From Deinococcus betulae (GTDB lineage: Bacteria > Deinococcota > Deinococci > Deinococcales > Deinococcaceae), in NCBI RefSeq assembly GCF_020166395.1, contig NZ_JAIQXU010000023.1, positions 1 through 64,000 of the forward strand: a stretch of 64,000 nucleotides of DNA, written 5' to 3'. Under the pieces are notes generated by a model. That model was not told the DNA's origin. It did no database searches and saw nothing but the letters and a program-made list of their open reading frames with translations. Position 1 is the first letter of the stretch; each line of letters begins with the position of its first letter. Shown here in pieces: positions 48,346 to 63,371 of the stretch. A program made the position numbers and the translations under genes.

Positions 48346-48450
48346 GTGCCGCAGTCTCGGCGCAGGGACTCGTTGTGCTGGATGCAGAAGGCGTGGGGGT
48401 GGCCCCTCACGGCCTCTGGGTTCTATTCAGACTGGTACAGTAACCGCCGT

Positions 48451-49905
<1,455 letters not shown>

Positions 49906-49959
49906 AAGGGGAGATCGGCAAGGCAGCTGACCTCTAGCCTTTGATAGAAACTGATGAAA

Positions 49960-49992
49960 GGGCGGCCTGAGCGAGTGCTCTGGGCCGCCCTT
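49960..49992. terminator. Terminator between glmU and the MFS gene
   Basis: GGGCGGCC (49960-49967) and GGCCGCCC (49983-49990) make a perfect stem with AA/TT at its base, between convergent genes. It can serve both strands. Confidence 0.8.
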
Positions 49993-50051
49993 GCCAATGA
50001 TTCAGCAGTCGAATGGGGAGCGACCCGCAGGTGCCAATATTTCCTGCTCTC

Positions 50052-51422
50052 TCAAGAGGCTGGCACTTCTTTTGCATGTGCTGACAGGCTGGGGTCTTCG
50101 ACTCGCCGCATCACCGGGTTCAGCAGTTGCAGGGCGGCCACAGCGGCCAGCAAGAGCCCGGCCACGATGGCCACGCCCCCCGGCGCGTAGCGGGCGGCCA
50201 GGACGCCGGCCAGAGCGGTGCTGGCAGGCGAGGTGAACTGGGCAATCAGGCGGCGCACGGAAAACACGCGGCCCTGCATTTCGGGCGGCACCTGCGACTG
50301 CCAGATGCTCTGCGAGTGGGCGTTCATGGTGGGCAGGGTCAGACCCATGACAAACAGCGCGGCAGCGGCGCCCAGCACGGTCGCACTGGCCCCAAAAGCG
50401 GCGAAGGCCAGGCCCGACACCACCATCGGAATCAGCACGCCCAGCACCCGCTGGTGCTTCAGGCCGCCCCAGGTGCTGATCAGCAGGCCGCCCAGTAGGC
50501 CCCCCACGCTCTGGGTAACCGCCAGGGTCGCCAGAGCGGCTTGTAGCGTGCCGCCGCGCGCCTGCCAGTCGGCGGCGAGTCCAAACTTGACGATCAGCGG
50601 CTCCAGCACGCCCAGGTTGCTGGTGCACAGGTTGGCGACGGCAAACGTCAGCAGCAGCGCCAGCAGTGGCCGCCGCGATCCGATAAACACCCAGCCAAAG
50701 CGCATGTCCTGGGCCAGCGTGGGCCGCGTGTCGGCCGGTTGCGGTGCGGGGGAGGGCACCGACAGCCGCCAGAGGACTGCGGCGGCCAGCACGAACGTCA
50801 GGCCGTCCACGGCGTAGGCAAACGGCACGCCGTCATTCAGCCCGCTTAGCCACGCCGGGGCCGCGCCTGTGTCGCGCAGCAGGGCCGGTACCCCAATCAG
50901 CAGGGCCGCCGCCGCTGGCCCCACCAGGCCCGCCAGGCTCCAGACCGTCTGCATCAGTCCGTTGGCGCGGGGCAGGCGGTCGCGGGGCACCAGCGAGGTG
51001 TAACTGGCATCAAACGCCGAGCCGTGAAAGGTGGACACCAGGCCCATCAGTGCCGAGAGCGCCACCAGTCCCCACAGCGGGGCGGCAGGCAGCAGCAGCA
51101 GCCCCAGCAGCGCAAAGGTCAGGGCGGCCCCGGCCAGGTCGCAGGCCAGCATGATGCGGCGCCGGTCATGGCGGTCGGTCCACGCCCCGGCCAGCGGCGC
51201 CGTCAGGGTGGCCGCCAGCGTCCAGGCCAGCGCGGTGAGCGAGAGGGCCGCCGCCAGCTGCGGTTTTTGCTCGGCCAGGGGAAAGCGCGTCTGCGTCAGG
51301 TAGATGTTGAAGGCAAAACCGGCGATGGCCGACCCAATCACGCTCATCGCCTGCGACCCCCACAGCCACAAGAAGGTACGCCAGCCGTCCGGCGGCTGCA
51401 AGGAGGAGGCTGGGTTGGTCAT
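50052..51422 (-). CDS. MFS exporter (EntS-like)
   Basis: A 456-residue major facilitator with about twelve membrane segments and a polar central loop. The motif LAGAWTDRHDRRRIML between helices 2 and 3 is the MFS A-motif (G-x-x-x-D-R-x-x-R-R). FHGSAFDASYTSLVPRDRLPRANG is typical of the EntS-like branch (drug or siderophore export). No siderophore genes are nearby, so the substrate is unknown. TACGCT on the minus strand ends 7 nt before the ATG. It converges on glmU. Confidence 0.88.
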   Translation of the reverse strand: MTNPASSLQPPDGWRTFLWLWGSQAMSVIGSAIAGFAFNIYLTQTRFPLAEQKPQLAAALSLTALAWTLAATLTAPLAGAWTDRHDRRRIMLACDLAGAALTFALLGLLLLPAAPLWGLVALSALMGLVSTFHGSAFDASYTSLVPRDRLPRANGLMQTVWSLAGLVGPAAAALLIGVPALLRDTGAAPAWLSGLNDGVPFAYAVDGLTFVLAAAVLWRLSVPSPAPQPADTRPTLAQDMRFGWVFIGSRRPLLALLLTFAVANLCTSNLGVLEPLIVKFGLAADWQARGGTLQAALATLAVTQSVGGLLGGLLISTWGGLKHQRVLGVLIPMVVSGLAFAAFGASATVLGAAAALFVMGLTLPTMNAHSQSIWQSQVPPEMQGRVFSVRRLIAQFTSPASTALAGVLAARYAPGGVAIVAGLLLAAVAALQLLNPVMRRVEDPSLSAHAKEVPAS

Positions 51423-51503
51423 GACCCCCAGCGTAGTCCGGTGCGCGGCCTCCCCACGATAAGCACAATGGCGGGGCCATCTGCCCTACCCCTAGCCTGA
51501 AGC

Positions 51504-51911
51504 ATGCTGCGCCCAATCCTGTCTCTGCCGGTCACGGCCCTGCTGACGCGCGCCATGTTTCCCAACCCGGTGCGGGTGCAGGCTGAACTGGAGGCCTACC
51601 GCACCGATCCAGCACGCCAGGTCTGGGTGTGGGAGGCCCAGGGCCAGCCCGCCAGTGCCGCTGGGTTACGGATAGAGGGAAGGCACGCCACCCTCCTGCA
51701 TATCGCCACCGCGCCCGGTCAAGAGCGGCAGGGGTACGGCGGCGCGCTGCTGCGTGCGGTCACTGGTCACCTGGACCTCCTGACCCTGAGCGCCGAAACC
51801 GACGACAGCGCCGCCGACTTCTACCGCCGCTGCGGCTTGACGGTGCAGGAGGTGCCGTCGCCCTGGGTGGGCCGGCGCTACCGCTGCGAGTGGCGGGCTA
51901 CGCCTTCCTGA
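51504..51911 (+). CDS. GNAT family N-acetyltransferase
   Basis: A 135-residue single-domain acetyltransferase. IATAPGQERQGYGGALLRA contains the Q/RxxGxG acetyl-CoA loop, and DSAADFYRRCGLTV the late conserved helix with the F-Y-x-x-x-G motif. The substrate is unknown. ATG 51504 follows TAGCCT by 5 nt. The 3' end overlaps the convergent rnhA gene by 14 bp. Confidence 0.87.
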   Translation: MLRPILSLPVTALLTRAMFPNPVRVQAELEAYRTDPARQVWVWEAQGQPASAAGLRIEGRHATLLHIATAPGQERQGYGGALLRAVTGHLDLLTLSAETDDSAADFYRRCGLTVQEVPSPWVGRRYRCEWRATPS

Positions 51912-52446
51912 GCTTCTTGCGCTCCTGCACGGCCAACTCGTCAACTCGCTCGTTTTCGCCGTGCCCGGCGTGGCCCTTGACCCACACGAAGGTCAGGGCG
52001 TGCAGCCGCGCCTGGGCAATCAGGTCTTCCCACAGGTCCTGGTTTTTGACGGGGTCGCCGCCCGCCGTCTTCCAGCCGTTGCGCTGCCATTTCAGAATCC
52101 AGCCGTCCGTAAAGGCCTTGCGCAGATACTGGCTGTCGGTAACCACCCGCACCTGACAGGGCCGTTTGAGCATCTTCAGACCTTCGAGCAGGCCGCGCAG
52201 CTCCATGCGGTTGTTCGTGGTGCCTGCCTCGTGGCCGCTCAGAACCAGCTCCTTGCCCTTGTAGTTCAGGATGGTGGCCCAGCCGCCATGCCCCGCCTGG
52301 GTGTCGCAGGCGCCGTCGCTGTACAGGTCCACGTTTTCACCCTGAATAGGCTGCTCGGGCTGAATGCCGGCCTGGATGGGCAGGCGGTCACGCGCCGCCG
52401 CCTGCGCCTTTTGCGCGGCGCTTCTGACTGGTCGGCCTCGGGTCAT
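51898..52446 (-). CDS. rnhA: Ribonuclease HI
   Basis: Degrades RNA in RNA-DNA hybrids such as R-loops. The 182-residue protein has the RNase H core after a ~45-residue basic N-terminal extension. The catalytic residues are in VDLYSDGACD, TTNNRMELRGLLEGL, VVTDSQYLRKAFTDGW and KGHAGHGENERVDELA, the last close to the E. coli motif with the His. ATG 52446 is used; the longer frame overlaps the divergent neighbour. It converges on the acetyltransferase gene, overlapping by 14 bp. Confidence 0.93.
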   Translation of the reverse strand: MTRGRPVRSAAQKAQAAARDRLPIQAGIQPEQPIQGENVDLYSDGACDTQAGHGGWATILNYKGKELVLSGHEAGTTNNRMELRGLLEGLKMLKRPCQVRVVTDSQYLRKAFTDGWILKWQRNGWKTAGGDPVKNQDLWEDLIAQARLHALTFVWVKGHAGHGENERVDELAVQERKKLRKA

Positions 52447-52487
52447 CGCCTGGGAACTGTAGGCAGAGGGGGGGCGTAGTGTCAAGC

Positions 52488-52946
52488 ATGACCCGCCTGC
52501 CCGCCCTCCTCCCCGAAGCCGAGCGAACGCCCGCCATCCTGACCCACCTGTCGCCGCTGGCCGGACTGCTGCTGCCCACGCTGGGCAATATTCTCGGGCC
52601 GCTGATCGCCTGGCTCGCCCTGCGTGACCGCAGCCGCGCCCTGGATGAACAGGGCAAAGAGGCCCTGAATTTTCAGCTGAGTGTCTGGCTGTACGGCCTG
52701 GTGCTGGGCGTGCTGGCCTTCGTGCTGTTCAGCCTGGGCCTCATTGGCGGCGCGGTGGGCGCCGTGACCCGCCCCGAACTGGCGGGCCTGGCCGTGCTCG
52801 GGACGTTCAGCACGTTTTTCCTGTTCTACCTCCCCGTCATGGTGGTGCTGGGCCTGATTCCCTTCGTGTTCATGATTGTGGCGGTGGTGCGCGTCAGTGC
52901 CGGGCAGCCGTACCACTACCCGCTGACCATCCGGTTTCTAAGGTAA
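52488..52946 (+). CDS. DUF4870 membrane protein
   Basis: A 152-residue integral membrane protein of the DUF4870 type. The N-terminal soluble stretch is followed by three hydrophobic regions, with the conserved EALNFQLSVWLYGLVLG and a final pore-like helix pair ending near QPYHYPLTIRFLR. The role of the family is unknown. ATG 52488 follows a TAGTGT box by 5 nt. It lies divergent from rnhA, so the earlier in-frame start is not needed. Confidence 0.83.
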   Translation: MTRLPALLPEAERTPAILTHLSPLAGLLLPTLGNILGPLIAWLALRDRSRALDEQGKEALNFQLSVWLYGLVLGVLAFVLFSLGLIGGAVGAVTRPELAGLAVLGTFSTFFLFYLPVMVVLGLIPFVFMIVAVVRVSAGQPYHYPLTIRFLR

Positions 52947-53019
52947 GTGGGGAAGGGCAAGTAAAGCAGAGCTGAGCCTCTTCCGCTCCCCACGCTCTCC
53001 TTCCCACTATCCTGCCGTC

Positions 53020-53775
<756 letters not shown>

Positions 53776-53904
53776 TGAGGCGGAAGAGCGGCCAAGTGGC
53801 CTGAAGAAGCGGGGACTTACGGCGCTGTACGACAGGGGTGCTGGCAAAGCCTGACCATCGGGGACACGGCCCTGGCCCTGCCCGCGCTACAGTGACCCCT
53901 ATCT

Positions 53905-54456
53905 ATGGCTGACCCCATCAGTATCAAGCAGACCATCGTCGTTCGGTCGCGTCCAGACGTGCTCTACCGCCTGGCGCTGGAACCCAGGCGGCGCGTGCAG
54001 TGGGACCCCAACCTGGTGCAGGCCGACTATGAAGGCCCGGAAGGCCGCCTCGCCAACAACGCCCGCGTGAAGTTCAAGTTCTCGCGCCGCCTGCTGGGAC
54101 TGCGCTTTACCGCCAAATATGGCCAGCTTCAGGCCCCGCAGCGGGGCGGCTGGGAAAGCGTGCGCCATGTGGGCCCTCTGGACAAGCTCACCCAGAGCTG
54201 GGTCTTCCGGCCCATGCCCGGCGGCACGGAAGTGACCATGACCGTGAACGCCCGCGTGCGCTTTGGCTTCGTGAAGGTGCCCCTGGAGCGCATCCTGCAC
54301 AACATGGTCGCCACGACCCTGCTGGAATTGCAGCGCCGCGTGGACGCCCAGGGCGCGCAGCTGCTGGAAGACATGGGCCGCGAGATGCAGGAGCGCCAGA
54401 AGGCCGAGAAAAAGGCCGCCAAGGAAGCGCAGAAGGCGGCCAAGCGCAAGAAATAG
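53905..54456 (+). CDS. SRPBCC-family protein
   Basis: A 183-residue protein with a START/SRPBCC fold (ligand-binding helix-grip). The pattern of strands is visible: TIVVRSRPDVLYRLAL, then WDPNLVQADY, followed by ESVRHVGPLDKLTQSWVF and GGTEVTMTVNARV. The last ~30 residues are Lys/Ala-rich and basic (EKKAAKEAQKAAKRKK), perhaps a nucleic-acid-binding tail. Such proteins bind lipids or polyketide-like ligands. ATG 53905 has a TACAGT box (53888-53893) 11 nt upstream. A long terminator follows. Confidence 0.8.
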   Translation: MADPISIKQTIVVRSRPDVLYRLALEPRRRVQWDPNLVQADYEGPEGRLANNARVKFKFSRRLLGLRFTAKYGQLQAPQRGGWESVRHVGPLDKLTQSWVFRPMPGGTEVTMTVNARVRFGFVKVPLERILHNMVATTLLELQRRVDAQGAQLLEDMGREMQERQKAEKKAAKEAQKAAKRKK

Positions 54457-54470
54457 CGCTGGGCTGGGAA

Positions 54471-54510
54471 GAGGAGGCGACCAGGGGCAAGGGCCTCTGG
54501 TCGCCTCCTC
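54471..54510. terminator. Terminator after the SRPBCC gene
   Basis: GAGGAGGCGACCAG (54471-54484) and CTGGTCGCCTCCTC (54497-54510) form a perfect 14-bp stem with a 12-nt loop, then TTTG. It is one of the longest hairpins in the window. Confidence 0.85.
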
Positions 54511-54619
54511 TTTGATGGTGCCGCCATAAGAGAAAGACGGATGCTGGCGCCGAAAACACAGGTCAAGCCCAGCAGCTGAATCTCAACTTCTCTCTGCAAG
54601 AGGCGGCCAGCTGGCGCTG

Positions 54620-54949
54620 CTAGAGAGCCGGCTCTCTGTGCTCGCCTTCTCCCACCAGCATCAGCACCGTGCCGTCTTTGGTGCCAAAGGCTGTCCAGGG
54701 TTCGTGCGCCTGCACCCCGTACCCCTCGGCAGGGCGCAGACGCACGAAGTTGCTTAGGGGCAGGTCCACCACAGCTTCACCGCTCAGGCAGATCAGCCAG
54801 CCGCTCACCTGCGGGCCGCTCAGGGTGCCCTGAAGCTGCACCACCTGCACGGCACTGCCGGGCAGCCGCACCCACTCACCGGGCGTGCCCTGTGCCAGCC
54901 GCGCCAGGTGCAGCGCCTGGGGGGTATCGGGGGCCAGGGCGCGGGGCAT
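54620..54949 (-). CDS. Small cupin-like hypothetical protein
   Basis: A 109-residue protein resembling a cupin beta barrel. The strand pattern SGWLICLSGEAVVDLPLSNFVRLRPAEGY recalls the cupin second motif, but the usual two-His metal motif is incomplete. It is probably a ligand-binding or regulatory small protein. Start and length look natural. It is transcribed after topA, separated by a hairpin. Confidence 0.7.
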   Translation of the reverse strand: MPRALAPDTPQALHLARLAQGTPGEWVRLPGSAVQVVQLQGTLSGPQVSGWLICLSGEAVVDLPLSNFVRLRPAEGYGVQAHEPWTAFGTKDGTVLMLVGEGEHREPAL

Positions 54950-54989
54950 CAGGAGCCGCCTCCTGGGGCAGTCCAGGCGTCAAAGCGCT

Positions 54990-55025
54990 GGAGGGTCAAG
55001 GGCATTACTTTCCCTCTGACCCTCC
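54990..55025 (-). terminator. Terminator hairpin after topA
   Basis: GGAGGGTCA (54990-54998) pairs with TGACCCTCC (55017-55025), with AGGG/CCCT further inside. It lies 16 nt beyond the topA stop on the minus strand and shares its core with the accB-accC gap hairpin. Confidence 0.65.
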
Positions 55026-55040
55026 GACACCTCCTCACCT

Positions 55041-57968
<2,928 letters not shown>

Positions 57969-58089
57969 AAAAGAAAGCTCTCCCTGACAGGAAGTCAGAC
58001 CGGAGCGTAGCATGCCCTTCGCCAGCCTTCCGGAAGAACCGGCCCAATACCTCCTTATCTTTGATGTGGACTCAGGGCGCAAAGGACCG

Positions 58090-58288
58090 CTCCTCTCAAG
58101 AGCATCGGTTCATCAGTGGTGGTTGAGGTGAATTGCCGGGCTGGTCCCGTAGGTCCGAAGAGTGGCGTAGGACGTTGACCTCGGTGTCCAGCTGGTTGCA
58201 CAGCTCTAAGAAGGGCTGTTGGCTCGGTGTCCTGCGACTCTCACCTGACCGTCAGGCTTGAGATTTTGTTCATGCTAGGCTGGTTCTT
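58090..58288 (+). promoter_or_regulatory. topA-ydcF-like intergenic region with palindrome and -10 box
   Basis: The 320-bp divergent gap between topA and the DUF218 gene holds no gene. CCTGAC-C-GTCAGG (58244-58256) is a perfect palindrome upstream of TAGGCT (58276-58281), which ends 7 nt before the ATG at 58289. The palindrome covers the presumed -35 region, so a repressor or activator site is plausible. Confidence 0.45.
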
Positions 58289-58855
58289 ATGCGTTCGCGC
58301 GGCGCCGTTCTCTCGACCTTGCCTTTGACCGTGGCCGCTTTGCTTGTTGCTGGGTTTCTGTTGACGCCGGGGCTGCGTGCGCCCAGCGCCGCCGTGCCGT
58401 ACCCTACCCTGGTGGTGCTGGGCGCGGCGCAGTATGCCGGACACCCCAGCCCCGCCTTTCAGCGCCGCCTGGACCACGCCCTGAAGCTGTACCGGGCCGG
58501 CGGCGTGCGCGCGGTGGTGGTCACCGGAGGCCGCCGCCCCGGCGACCCCTATACCGAGGGCGGAGTCGGTACGGCGTACCTGAACGAACATGGGGTGCCG
58601 GGCCGCGCCCTGATTGCCGAAACGCGCAGCCGCACCACCATTGAGAACCTGCGCAATGCCCGCACCTCCCTGCCGCCGCGTACGCCGGTCACGCTGGTCA
58701 CCGATGAAGCGCACGCCCCACGTGCCCTGGCCCTGGCCCGCGCGCTGGGCCTGGAAGCCAACGTCAGCGCCAGCCCTCTGAGCACGCAGGTGAGCCGGGT
58801 GTACCTGCTGCGGGAGAAGCTGGCGCTGATGGGCTACGCGCTGCTGGGCATTTAA
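58289..58855 (+). CDS. YdcF-like (DUF218) protein
   Basis: A 188-residue protein with an N-terminal membrane anchor (LTVAALLVAGFLLTPGL) and the SanA/YdcF DUF218 domain. VVLGAAQYAGHPSPAFQRRL, VVVTGGRRPGDP, the ETRSRTTIENLRNA block and VTDEAHAPRALALARALG are typical. Family members sit in the cell envelope and have been tied to vancomycin and envelope stress, without a proven reaction. ATG 58289 follows TAGGCT by 7 nt. Confidence 0.87.
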   Translation: MRSRGAVLSTLPLTVAALLVAGFLLTPGLRAPSAAVPYPTLVVLGAAQYAGHPSPAFQRRLDHALKLYRAGGVRAVVVTGGRRPGDPYTEGGVGTAYLNEHGVPGRALIAETRSRTTIENLRNARTSLPPRTPVTLVTDEAHAPRALALARALGLEANVSASPLSTQVSRVYLLREKLALMGYALLGI

Positions 58856-58947
58856 GGGGTGGGGGTGCAGCAGTTGTCGGGGGAGGGGAGAAGAGGAATG
58901 GACGCCCGGGCTGAGCAGGTGCCTTTCCTCGTCTTCCCAGGGCTTAC

Positions 58948-60561
<1,614 letters not shown>

Positions 60562-60625
60562 CGGGCCACTGTAGTGCGTCCGACGATTTCCAGGCGGCGT
60601 GGAGTGGGACAGGGCGCCCCAGCGC

Positions 60626-61090
60626 TCAGGGAACCTGCGCCGCGTCCTCTCGGGCTTCGCCCTGCGGCCCGATCTGCACTTTCGGGGCGCCGAAGGTCAC
60701 GGCCAGGGTCAGCCGCGCCAGATACTCGCGCAGGTGGTCGGGCAGGTCGGTCACCGCGAGAGGGTGGCGGGGAGCAGCCACCAGGCGGTACACCCCAGGC
60801 TGACCCTGAACCCAGTCATACACGAACGCGCCGCGCTCCTGAGGGCCCGTCAGGTGGTCGTCAAAACCGCCTGCCAGGGCGTTGGGTTCTTCAGCTGCGA
60901 GTCGGGTGTCAATCCAGACATGGACCGCTTCAAGCAGTTCCTCGGAGCGCAGGGCGGCTTCGGGCACCGTGTCGTCACCAGCCGCCAGAAACTGCGCCAC
61001 CTGGCCGGTGCGGTCAGCGGCAAACCAGTCGAATTCCACCCCCGCAATTTCCTCTCGGGTCAGCGGGGTGTGCGTGGAGCCTTCGGTCAT
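60626..61090 (-). CDS. Hypothetical protein
   Basis: A 154-residue soluble acidic protein. Segments such as IAGVEFDWFAADRTGQVAQF and WIDTRLAAEEPNALAGGFDD recall small immunity-like or SMI1-like proteins, but I cannot assign it. The ATG overlaps the stop of the next upstream gene (ATGA), so the two hypothetical genes form a translationally coupled pair. It ends 65 bp before murJ starts. Confidence 0.7.
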   Translation of the reverse strand: MTEGSTHTPLTREEIAGVEFDWFAADRTGQVAQFLAAGDDTVPEAALRSEELLEAVHVWIDTRLAAEEPNALAGGFDDHLTGPQERGAFVYDWVQGQPGVYRLVAAPRHPLAVTDLPDHLREYLARLTLAVTFGAPKVQIGPQGEAREDAAQVP

Positions 61091-61533
61091 CACGAGCGGG
61101 GGTTGAGCAGGTTCTGCACGGTGCTGGGGGCGGCCGGGAAGGCCACGCGCACATGAACAGTGGTGCCGGGCACCGTGGCCGGGTCTACATTAATCCAGTG
61201 GCTGGCCAGGACCGGCGGCGTGGGCTGGGGGTCAATGGCCCGCACCAGCACGCGCCCGGCGGCTGGCACCAGAGCACACCAGCCTTCCTGGGAGGCGCCG
61301 AAGGCCCGGATAGGCAGCACGCTTTGCAGCGTCAGGTCGTCAGGGGTGGCCCAGTATTCGATGAGCAGGCTGGCCTGGCTGCGCCCCAGGTCCTCGGGGA
61401 CCACGTCCAGCTGCACCTCGACGGCGTCGGGTTTGCCGGGGACCAGATTCATCCAGCCGGGGACCACCAGACGCCCGCTGCGGGTGCTTTTAAACTGCTG
61501 GGCGCTGGGTTGCTGGCCTGTGGGTTGGGTCAT
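61090..61533 (-). CDS. Hypothetical protein
   Basis: A 147-residue soluble protein I do not recognise. The N-terminal ~20 residues are Gln/Ser/Thr-rich. The rest has an alternating hydrophobic pattern like a small beta-rich domain (LVVPGWMNLVPGKPDAVEVQ, then VRAIDPQPTPPVLASHWINV). TACTCT on the minus strand (61545-61540) ends 6 nt before ATG 61533. It is followed at once by the overlapping 154-residue gene. Confidence 0.68.
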   Translation of the reverse strand: MTQPTGQQPSAQQFKSTRSGRLVVPGWMNLVPGKPDAVEVQLDVVPEDLGRSQASLLIEYWATPDDLTLQSVLPIRAFGASQEGWCALVPAAGRVLVRAIDPQPTPPVLASHWINVDPATVPGTTVHVRVAFPAAPSTVQNLLNPRS

Positions 61534-61555
61534 GTCCCCAGAGTAGCGCCTGGGC

Positions 61556-61693
61556 CTAGCGGCCCTGCACCGTGCGAATCAGGGCGCGCACCCCCAAGAA
61601 GCCCACCGCGAAAAACAGCAGCGGCACCAGATTCACGTTCAGTTCGGCGTCCTTTTCAGGTTCCAGGGTGTTCTGGCGGCGGTACTTGATCAT
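61556..61693 (-). CDS. 45-residue single-pass membrane protein
   Basis: A small gene reading [19 protein letters not shown], then one hydrophobic helix [19 protein letters not shown], then RTVQGR. TACGCT on the minus strand (61706-61701) lies exactly 7 nt before ATG 61693, the leaderless pattern seen elsewhere. The frame, length and promoter argue for a real gene. Its role is unknown. It is divergent from the threonine dehydrogenase gene and upstream of the two coupled hypothetical genes. Confidence 0.72.
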   Translation of the reverse strand: MIKYRRQNTLEPEKDAELNVNLVPLLFFAVGFLGVRALIRTVQGR

Positions 61694-61847
61694 AGGTCGC
61701 AGCGTAAGGCACGTGGGCTCAGGCTGGCGCTGGTTTCGCCTTCACGCAGGCTTTGGACTCGGCCCGGCTGCCAGGGTGTCCAGCGCGCGGGGCCTTTCGT
61801 GGTCCCGGTTGTTGCGCGCCGCCGCCGAGAGGGGTAGAACGGCGCCC

Positions 61848-62921
61848 GTGACCCCTGACGCCCACCTGCCCCAGAACCCGCCGGCACAGACCATGCGCGC
61901 CCTGAGCAAAGCCCACGCCGAAGAAGGCATCTGGATGACCCAGGCCCCTGTGCCTGCGCCGGGGCCAAACGACCTGCTCATTCGCGTCAAGAAAGGCAGC
62001 ATCTGCGGCACCGACGTGCATATCTACAAGTGGGACGAATGGGCGCAGAAGACCATTCCGGTGCCCATGATCGTGGGCCACGAATACGTGGGTGTGGTGG
62101 CCGGTATCGGCAGCGAGGTGCGCGGCTTTCAGATAGGTGACCGCGTCAGCGGCGAGGGCCACGTTACTTGCGGGCACTGCCGCAACTGCCGCGCCGGGCG
62201 CCGCCACCTGTGCCGCAATACGCTGGGGGTGGGCGTGAACCGCCCCGGCTCCTTCGCTGAATATCTGGTGCTGCCGGCCTTTAACGCTTTCAAGCTGCCC
62301 GACGATATCCCAGACGAAATCGCCGCCATCTTCGACCCGTTTGGCAACGCGGTGCATACCGCCCTGAGCTTTGACCTTGTAGGGGAAGACGTGCTGATTA
62401 CCGGCGCCGGCCCCATCGGCGTGATGGCGGCGGCCGTGGCCAAACACGTGGGCGCGCGCAACGTGGTCATTACTGACCTGAACGAGTACCGTCTGGACTT
62501 GGCCCGCCGCATGGGTGTGACGCGCGCTGTGAATGTGGGGCAGGAAGACCTAAAAGCCGTGATGACCGACCTGGGCATGACAGAAGGCTTTGACGTGGGC
62601 CTAGAAATGAGCGGCTCTGGCCCGGCCTTTGCGCAGATGGTGCAGGTGATGAACAACGGCGGCAAGATTGCGCTGCTGGGGATTCCCTCCGGCCGGGTGG
62701 ACATTGACTGGAACGCGGTGATCTTCAAGATGCTGACCATCAAGGGCATCTACGGCCGCGAGATGTTTGAAACCTGGTACAAGATGGCCGCCCTGATCCA
62801 GTCGGGCCTGGACCTGTCGCCGGTGATTACCCACCACTACGGCATCGGCCAGTACCAGGAGGGCTTTGACGCCATGCTGAGTGGCCAGAGCGGCAAAGTG
62901 ATTCTGAACTGGGAGGAGTAA
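61848..62921 (+). CDS. tdh: L-threonine 3-dehydrogenase
   Basis: Oxidises L-threonine to 2-amino-3-ketobutyrate using NAD, in threonine breakdown. It is a zinc-dependent MDR enzyme with [18 protein letters not shown], the GHE motif of [10 protein letters not shown], the structural zinc [15 protein letters not shown], and the Rossmann [12 protein letters not shown]. The core from ATG 61893 ([14 protein letters not shown]) has the usual ~342 residues. GTG 61848 adds 15 residues and lies 7 nt after the near-box TAGAAC, so it is preferred with reserve. No kbl partner is adjacent. Confidence 0.9.
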   Translation: MTPDAHLPQNPPAQTMRALSKAHAEEGIWMTQAPVPAPGPNDLLIRVKKGSICGTDVHIYKWDEWAQKTIPVPMIVGHEYVGVVAGIGSEVRGFQIGDRVSGEGHVTCGHCRNCRAGRRHLCRNTLGVGVNRPGSFAEYLVLPAFNAFKLPDDIPDEIAAIFDPFGNAVHTALSFDLVGEDVLITGAGPIGVMAAAVAKHVGARNVVITDLNEYRLDLARRMGVTRAVNVGQEDLKAVMTDLGMTEGFDVGLEMSGSGPAFAQMVQVMNNGGKIALLGIPSGRVDIDWNAVIFKMLTIKGIYGREMFETWYKMAALIQSGLDLSPVITHHYGIGQYQEGFDAMLSGQSGKVILNWEE

Positions 62922-63162
62922 AGGAGAAGGGGAGTGGGGGCAGTACGGGGAAAAAAGAAAAGTGGGTTGGTCGTTACACCCCAGCCCATTGCTCCCCAGC
63001 TTGACATCCCTCCCACGAGCCGGAAGGTCGAAAAGGCCCGCCTGTCTTTCAAAAGTCGAACCTCTCGCCCGCACCAAGACTCCTTGCCCCTCTACCGCCC
63101 AGGTCCAGGCAAGGCCATTGTGCGCGCAGCGCGCAGGCCCTTGTGCTGGGCGGCAGGATGGC

Positions 63163-63201
63163 GTCGAGGCCGGACACGTTACCGAAATGTGCGGCCTCGA
63201 C
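63163..63201 (+). ncRNA. Long stem-loop in the tdh-trpS gap, possible small RNA
   Basis: GTCGAGGCCG (63163-63172) pairs perfectly with CGGCCTCGAC (63192-63201), and ACAC/TGT can extend the stem inward. It lies far from both genes in a 600-bp spacer. It could be part of a small RNA or an independent repeat. RNA status is inferred. Confidence 0.35.
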
Positions 63202-63253
63202 AACGCCAGTAAAAACTCTTGCCCAGTGCCAACGTTGCTCCCCCTGCCCCTTT

Positions 63254-63276
63254 GGGGAGGGGGCTGGGGGGTGGGG
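63254..63276 (+). other. G-quadruplex motif
   Basis: Four G-runs of 4, 5, 6 and 4 bases, separated by loops of 1, 2 and 1 bases, meet the criteria for a very stable parallel quadruplex on the plus strand. It lies about 100 nt before the trpS leader peptide and could act on transcription or replication; this is inferred. Confidence 0.7.
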
Positions 63277-63371
63277 CGAATCAGTAACTTCAACTTCCCC
63301 ACAAAGCTCTCCCGCCTCTCTGCGCCATCTGGCCGATGCGCACTTCTGATGCCAGCCCCGAGACTTCACCC

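Noticed and set aside
47740..48450. Long open frame fused upstream of glmU
   Set aside because: It is a shadow of lgt in another frame. The GlmU N terminus ([12 protein letters not shown]) fits ATG 48451, which has its own promoter box.
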